Assembly: GCF_951230155.1 (NCBI RefSeq)
Contig: NZ_CATNVD010000014.1
Coordinates: 1-64,000 of the forward strand
Reading direction: 5' to 3'
DNA: 64,000 nt
DNA from: Parablautia sp. Marseille-Q6255
GTDB taxonomy: Bacteria; Bacillota; Clostridia; Lachnospirales; Lachnospiraceae
The notes under the pieces were generated by a model. The model made no database searches. It was not told the DNA's origin and saw nothing but the letters and a program-made list of their open reading frames with translations. Below, piece by piece: positions 59,684-64,000 of the stretch; position 1 is the stretch's first letter, and every line of letters starts with the position of its first letter. The position numbers and the translations under genes are program-made.

Positions 59684-61795
59684 ATGTATTTAGTAATTGC
59701 AGAAAAACCAAGCGTGTCCAAAGCGATTGCAGAAGTGATCGGGGCATCAAAAAAAGAAGAAGGGTATCTGGAAGGAAAGGGATGCATTGTCAGTTGGTGT
59801 TTTGGCCATCTTGCAGAATATGTTCCACCGGATTCTTATGATGAAAGGTTTACCAGATGGCTGTATGAGGATCTTCCGATCATCCCAGAGGAATGGAAAC
59901 TGGCAGTATCCAAAGATAAGAAAGAACAGTTCTATATTTTGAAAAAGCTGCTGAACCGCCCGGATATCGAGTTTGTGGTAAATGCCTGTGACGCCGGACG
60001 GGAAGGAGAACTTATCTTTAAGCATGTATATGATCTGTCCGGAAGTAAAAAGCCGGTCAAGAGATTATGGATCAGTTCGCTGGAAAGTTCTTCGATCTTA
60101 GAAGGGATGGAACATCTGAAAGCTGGAGAAACCTATCATAATCTGGCAGAAGCGGCGGTTTGCCGGGCACAGGCAGACTGGCTTGTCGGTATGAATGCGA
60201 CAAGAGCTTACACAACAAAATATTTTAAAAAGCTGACAGTTGGACGCGTGCAGACACCGACACTTGCCATGCTTGTTGAAAGGCAGAAGCAGATTTCCGG
60301 TTTCAAAAAAGAAAAATATTTTAATGTAGTTTTGGATTGTGATGGACTGATCGCAGAGAAGAAGAAAATCTTCGATGTGGAAGAAGCAGAAAGAGTGTGG
60401 AAAACCTGTCAGGGCAGCGATGCGATTGTGGAAAAGGTGGAGTCAAAGGAAAAGACGGTAAAACCGCCGAAACTGTATGACCTGACAACCCTACAGAGAG
60501 AGGCGAACCGTATCTATGGAATGACTGCTCAGCAGACATTAAATGCGGCACAGAGCCTGTATGAGCAGAAGCTGATCACTTATCCACGTACAGACAGCCA
60601 GTATTTGACAAGTGATATGGAAGAAACAGCGAAACAAGTGATCCGTAAGATCCATGAGAAATATCAATTGATGGGACCGTTTGACCAGCCCAAAACACCG
60701 GAGGTAAAGAAGGTGCTGAATAACAAGAAAGTATCAGATCATCATGCAATCATTCCTACAGTAGAACTTGCAGAATTTGACTTCTCTAAGTTAAGAGAAT
60801 GGGAACAGAAGATTTTATTCCTGATCGCAGTACATACCGTAGAAGCAATGGAAGAAGATCATGTATTCATGGAAACAGAGGTAGAAGTACGATGTCAGGA
60901 TGAAATATTTAAAGCAAAAGGAAAAGTGATCAAACAGATCGGTTGGAAACTATATGAGGAATGCTTTAAGAATGAGGAGGGACTTGCCATAGAAAACCCG
61001 GCGGATGCAGGAAAAGACAGCATTCCCAAAGTAGAAGTAGACCAGAAGTTTTATAACGTATCGGCAGTGAAAACGGAACATTTCACAGTACCGCCGAAAC
61101 CATACAGTGAGGATACCTTGCTTGCAGCTATGGAGACCGCTGGAAATAAAGAATTTGAGGAAGATACCGAGAAGAAAGGGCTGGGCACTCCGGCAACAAG
61201 AGCAGGGATCATAGAAAAACTGATCGCTTCCCAGTATGCGGTACGAAAAGGCAAACAGATCCTTCCAACAGAGGACGGAAAAGTATTGATCGATATCTTA
61301 CCGGATTTCTTGAAGTCTGCCACCATGACAGCCGAATGGGAAAATCAACTGTTAGAGATGGAGCAGGGAAAGATGGCTCCGGGGCAGTTTATGACAGGTA
61401 TCGAAAAGTTGCTTTCCATGATGCTGAATCATTGTGACTCCATTCCGGAAGAAGAGACACGAAGGTTCCAGAAAAAAGAGAGCGTGGGAACCTGTCCGGT
61501 CTGTGGCGGCCTGGTCTATGAAGGAAAGAAAAATTTCTATTGCGGTAACCGTGCATGTAATTTTTGTCTCTGGAAAGAAAACAAGTATTTACAGAGTATG
61601 GAAAAGGATATGGATGCCAGGATGGCTGCTGAGCTTTTGAAGAATGGAAGTGTTCATGTGAAGGATCTGTATTCCAGAAAAAAAGATCTGTATTTTGAAG
61701 CAGATCTGCATATGGAAGCCGATGAAAACGGGAGAGTGACATTTTCATTATCTTTCCCGAAAAAGAAAACAACGAAGAAAAATAAGAGAAAATAG
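59684..61795 (+). CDS. topB: DNA topoisomerase III (type IA)
   Basis: The 703-residue enzyme has an N-terminal Toprim (YLVIAEKPSVSKAIAEVIG, DAGREGELI), the catalytic Tyr in LITYPRTDSQYL near residue 305, and a C-terminal zinc finger (CPVCGGLVYEGKKNFYC). Element-borne TopB helps separate or nick DNA during conjugation and is typical of these ICEs. GAAGGAGGTAATAAG precedes the ATG. Confidence 0.94.
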   Translation: MYLVIAEKPSVSKAIAEVIGASKKEEGYLEGKGCIVSWCFGHLAEYVPPDSYDERFTRWLYEDLPIIPEEWKLAVSKDKKEQFYILKKLLNRPDIEFVVNACDAGREGELIFKHVYDLSGSKKPVKRLWISSLESSSILEGMEHLKAGETYHNLAEAAVCRAQADWLVGMNATRAYTTKYFKKLTVGRVQTPTLAMLVERQKQISGFKKEKYFNVVLDCDGLIAEKKKIFDVEEAERVWKTCQGSDAIVEKVESKEKTVKPPKLYDLTTLQREANRIYGMTAQQTLNAAQSLYEQKLITYPRTDSQYLTSDMEETAKQVIRKIHEKYQLMGPFDQPKTPEVKKVLNNKKVSDHHAIIPTVELAEFDFSKLREWEQKILFLIAVHTVEAMEEDHVFMETEVEVRCQDEIFKAKGKVIKQIGWKLYEECFKNEEGLAIENPADAGKDSIPKVEVDQKFYNVSAVKTEHFTVPPKPYSEDTLLAAMETAGNKEFEEDTEKKGLGTPATRAGIIEKLIASQYAVRKGKQILPTEDGKVLIDILPDFLKSATMTAEWENQLLEMEQGKMAPGQFMTGIEKLLSMMLNHCDSIPEEETRRFQKKESVGTCPVCGGLVYEGKKNFYCGNRACNFCLWKENKYLQSMEKDMDARMAAELLKNGSVHVKDLYSRKKDLYFEADLHMEADENGRVTFSLSFPKKKTTKKNKRK

Positions 61796-61810
61796 AAGGA
61801 GGAATAAGAT

Positions 61811-62866
61811 ATGGATTTTAATCAATTTGTTGACGAAGTAAAGGGAGGAATTAAACAGTTTCTTCCGATTGAATATGAAGATGCACAGGTAAGAATCGAA
61901 GAAATCAAGAAATTAAATGAGAATTATCTCGGAATCACGGTCTTAAAAGAAAATCAGGTAATCGCGCCGACCTTTAACCTGAATCAGTTATACGAAATGT
62001 TCCAGTCAGATCCACAGAATTCTATGGAAAACATTTTGAGAAATATTACGGAGCTGGTGCTTGATGCACCGGAACAGTTTGATCCGAAGAGCATCACAGA
62101 ATATGAGAATGCAAAGGATAAGCTGTTCATCCGCGTATCTTCAGCAGAAAAAAATGAAGAAATGCTGCAGAACGTACCTCACCAGATGAGAGAAGATCTG
62201 GCAATTACCTATCATCTTGCAATCAGCATTGATGATATTGGGGTGGGTTCTACGACGATCACGAATGATATTTTAAAGCGTTATGGGATTAGTGAGGAAC
62301 AGCTTCATGCAGATGCTATGGAAAACAGTCCGAATGTCAGACCCATCCATGTGATGGTAATGGGAAGTATAATCGAGCAGCTTATGGGAATGGGATCAGA
62401 AACAATTCTGAAAGATGAATCTGTTCAGAGTATTGCAGAAGCTATCTCAAATGGAATGGGAAGTGAGAATCCGATGTTTATTGTAACGAACTCACAGACA
62501 GTGGATGGAGCAGGTGTGATTTTTTATTCGGAAGTAATGGATCAGATTGGGGAAGGCTTTCAGGGAGACTTCTTTATTCTGCCTTCTTCCACTCATGAAA
62601 CATTAGTCATTCCAGATAATGGAGCATTTGATTACCGGGTTCTGGAGGATATGGTCCAGACGATCAATGAAAATGAAGTCGCTCCGGAAGAACGACTTTC
62701 CGATCATGTCTATCATTATGATGTGAAAGACCGGGTATTTGAAAGGGCAGATAAATTTGAAGAGCGTCAGAAAGAAAAGGCAGCTCAGCTCGATAAAAAT
62801 GAATATACCGGAAAAGAGCAGAGTATGAAGCAGCCGAAAGCTAAGAAACATGAGATGGAATTATAG
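61811..62866 (+). CDS. DUF5688-family protein
   Basis: The 351-residue cytoplasmic protein starts MDFNQFVDEVKGGIKQFLPI and includes PTFNLNQLYEMFQ and LAISIDDIGVGSTTITNDIL, the pattern of DUF5688. These proteins occur in ICEs and near restriction or phage-defence loci; no activity is known. AGAAGGAGGAATAAG precedes the ATG 15 bases after topB. Confidence 0.85.
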   Translation: MDFNQFVDEVKGGIKQFLPIEYEDAQVRIEEIKKLNENYLGITVLKENQVIAPTFNLNQLYEMFQSDPQNSMENILRNITELVLDAPEQFDPKSITEYENAKDKLFIRVSSAEKNEEMLQNVPHQMREDLAITYHLAISIDDIGVGSTTITNDILKRYGISEEQLHADAMENSPNVRPIHVMVMGSIIEQLMGMGSETILKDESVQSIAEAISNGMGSENPMFIVTNSQTVDGAGVIFYSEVMDQIGEGFQGDFFILPSSTHETLVIPDNGAFDYRVLEDMVQTINENEVAPEERLSDHVYHYDVKDRVFERADKFEERQKEKAAQLDKNEYTGKEQSMKQPKAKKHEMEL

Positions 62867-62897
62867 AAGTGTAGAGTCCGTATAACGATAAAATGGG

Positions 62898-62936
62898 AAT
62901 CCCTCATACACACGGCTGTATGGGGGATTTTTTAAA
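62898..62936 (+). terminator. Rho-independent terminator behind DUF5688
   Basis: AATCCCTCATACA pairs with TGTATGGGGGATT around a short loop and is followed by TTTTTT. Confidence 0.88.
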
Positions 62937-62955
62937 AGAGAAAGAGAGGAAATGA

Positions 62956-64000
62956 ATGAGCGAAGAATTGACAAAAACCAAATTACTTCCCATACAAGGG
63001 AAAGATATGGACAGTATCATGCAAAACCTGGAAACAGGAGTCGCAGAATTATTTACCAGTGAACGGTATCAGGAATATTTGAAAACCATGTCAAAATTCC
63101 ATAATTATTCTTTTAATAATACGCTGTTGATCGCCATGCAAAGACCGGATGCCACCCTAGTAACGGGATATCGGAACTGGCAGTCTATGGGCAGACAGGT
63201 AAAAAAAGGGGAGAAGGGAATCACCATTATCGCACCGGCGCCGATCAAAAGGAAAAAGGAGCAGGCAGTATTGGATCAGGATCAGAAACCAGTCATCGGC
63301 CCGGATGGAAAACCAAAGACGGAAGAGGTGGAGGTCACACTTCCGTGTTTCAAGGCCATCACAGTATTTGATATTGAACAGACCACAGGAGAGCCGATCC
63401 AGACACTTGCTCCGGAAATCTTGACAGCGGCAGTAGAAGATTTTGATTTATTCCTGGAAGCAATCCGGGAAATCTCACCAGTGCCGATACGATTCGATGC
63501 GATCGAAGGATCTGCAAACGGTTATTATCACAACCTGGATAAAGAGATCGTGATCAAAAAAGAAATGAGCCAGAGCCAGACCTTAAAAACAGCGATCCAT
63601 GAAACCGCACATGCAAGGTTACATGATAAGGAGATCATGGAAAGCCAGGGCATCGAGAAGGACCGGCTGACAAAAGAAGTGGAAGCAGAGTCAGTCGCGT
63701 ATTGTGTGTGCTCTGCCTTTGAACTGGATACGTCAGAATACAGTTTTCCGTATATTGCAGGTTGGAGCAGTGGAAAAGAAATGAGAGAATTGAAAGCATC
63801 TATGGATGTGATCCGTAAGACGGCCGGAGAAATGATCGATGAACTGACAGAAAAAATAGAAATGATGCTGGAACAGAAACAAGAGAAATTACTTGCTGCA
63901 GTAGAAGCTGCCGGATACCGTTTTGCAAAAGAAGAAAGCAATTCCCAACATCTGCAGTTTATTCCGGACGGCACTCATAGGATGCAGGGACATTTATTTG
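62956..64000 (+). CDS. ArdC-like antirestriction/zincin protein, partial
   Basis: The frame starts at ATG 62956 (MSEELTKTKLLPIQGKDMDS) and runs off the window after about 348 residues. The first half is the ssDNA-binding ArdC N-domain (FHNYSFNNTLLIAMQRP, GYRNWQSMGRQVKKGEKGI), the second half a zincin-like domain with AIHETAHARLHD and EAESVAYCV. Such proteins protect incoming single strands from restriction or act in transfer-associated processing. AGAGAGGAAATGA lies ahead. Confidence 0.88.
   Translation, partial: MSEELTKTKLLPIQGKDMDSIMQNLETGVAELFTSERYQEYLKTMSKFHNYSFNNTLLIAMQRPDATLVTGYRNWQSMGRQVKKGEKGITIIAPAPIKRKKEQAVLDQDQKPVIGPDGKPKTEEVEVTLPCFKAITVFDIEQTTGEPIQTLAPEILTAAVEDFDLFLEAIREISPVPIRFDAIEGSANGYYHNLDKEIVIKKEMSQSQTLKTAIHETAHARLHDKEIMESQGIEKDRLTKEVEAESVAYCVCSAFELDTSEYSFPYIAGWSSGKEMRELKASMDVIRKTAGEMIDELTEKIEMMLEQKQEKLLAAVEAAGYRFAKEESNSQHLQFIPDGTHRMQGHLF

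Larger units (their letters stand above)
31095..64000 (+). mobile_element. Integrative and conjugative element, left part (continues beyond window)
   Basis: From the end of lysS the sequence is AT-richer and holds partition, RepA_N replication, surface adhesin, VirD4, VirB6-like, PrgI, VirB4, peptidoglycan hydrolase, DUF4315, DUF4366, TopB and ArdC-like genes in the order usual for Tn1549/CTn-type elements of Clostridia. The left end lies somewhere in 31095-31333. Relaxase and integrase are expected to the right of 64000. Cargo (recombinase/IS91 unit, lnu, polymerase cassette) is inserted between the replication and adhesin blocks. Confidence 0.85.

Overview
The window reads as a chromosomal segment of a Gram-positive anaerobe of the Lachnospiraceae (Clostridia) type, interrupted on its right half by a large integrative and conjugative element (ICE). 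Evidence for the host is the dense clustering of tRNA genes behind an rRNA operon, strong TTGACA/TATAAT promoters with AGGAGG ribosome binding sites, a sodium-pump decarboxylase beta subunit, ferredoxin-type aldo/keto reductase, and the GC-richer codon use of the first 30 kb. A species cannot be named from the sequence alone.

Region by region. 1-900: the last bases of a 23S rRNA gene and seven tRNA genes (Asn, Glu, Thr, Met, Asp, Val, Leu). 1-6.3 kb: an antimicrobial-peptide type ABC transporter (ATPase plus a permease broken by a frameshift) with its own response regulator and histidine kinase; a candidate BceR-type operator precedes it. 6.3-7.9 kb: a riboswitch-like leader with terminator, then a sodium-pump decarboxylase beta subunit and a 37-residue OadG-like subunit. 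8.1-15 kb: a YgjP-type metallohydrolase, a second two-component system, a membrane-anchored unknown, a VanY-like D,D-carboxypeptidase preceded by four 11-bp-spaced direct repeats, a MurE-like ligase and a nitroreductase. 15-19.7 kb: ZIP metal transporter, MATE exporter, FMN-dependent alpha-hydroxyacid oxidase, aldo/keto reductase. 19.8-20.5 kb: a second tRNA cluster (Pro, Gly, Arg, His, Gln, Leu). 20.6-26.8 kb: secreted unknown, NfeD plus SPFH protein pair, argF, birA, dusB. 26.8-28.5 kb: an IS30-family insertion that changed the last codons of dusB. 28.5-31.1 kb: greA and lysS, the latter carrying a C-terminal MetRS-like tRNA-binding tail.

From about 31.1 kb to the right edge the composition becomes AT-richer and every recognisable backbone gene belongs to an ICE of the Tn1549-like general type: two small DNA-binding proteins, ParA, ParB, a RepA_N initiator with iterons inside its coding sequence, a large thioester/Cna_B surface adhesin, PcfB, VirD4, Maff2, VirB6-like, PrgI, VirB4, a two-domain peptidoglycan hydrolase, DUF4315, DUF4366, topoisomerase III, DUF5688 and an ArdC-like protein cut by the window edge. 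The relaxase and the element's own integrase are not visible and should lie to the right. Cargo inside the ICE comprises an IS91-like unit with a tyrosine recombinase, a lincosamide nucleotidyltransferase (lnu) and an XRE/ImmA regulatory pair facing a Y-family DNA polymerase plus YolD.

The most interesting signals are: the iteron array in repA whose 23-bp period ignores the reading frame; the ImmA/XRE-controlled mutagenic polymerase cassette with AGGCAA operator half-sites; a leader RNA with mutually exclusive hairpins in front of an ICE-encoded sigma-like gene; a motif with fixed geometry found three times in ICE intergenic regions; the LysRS-MetRS tail fusion at the ICE boundary; and a riboswitch-like leader in front of a sodium-pump gene.
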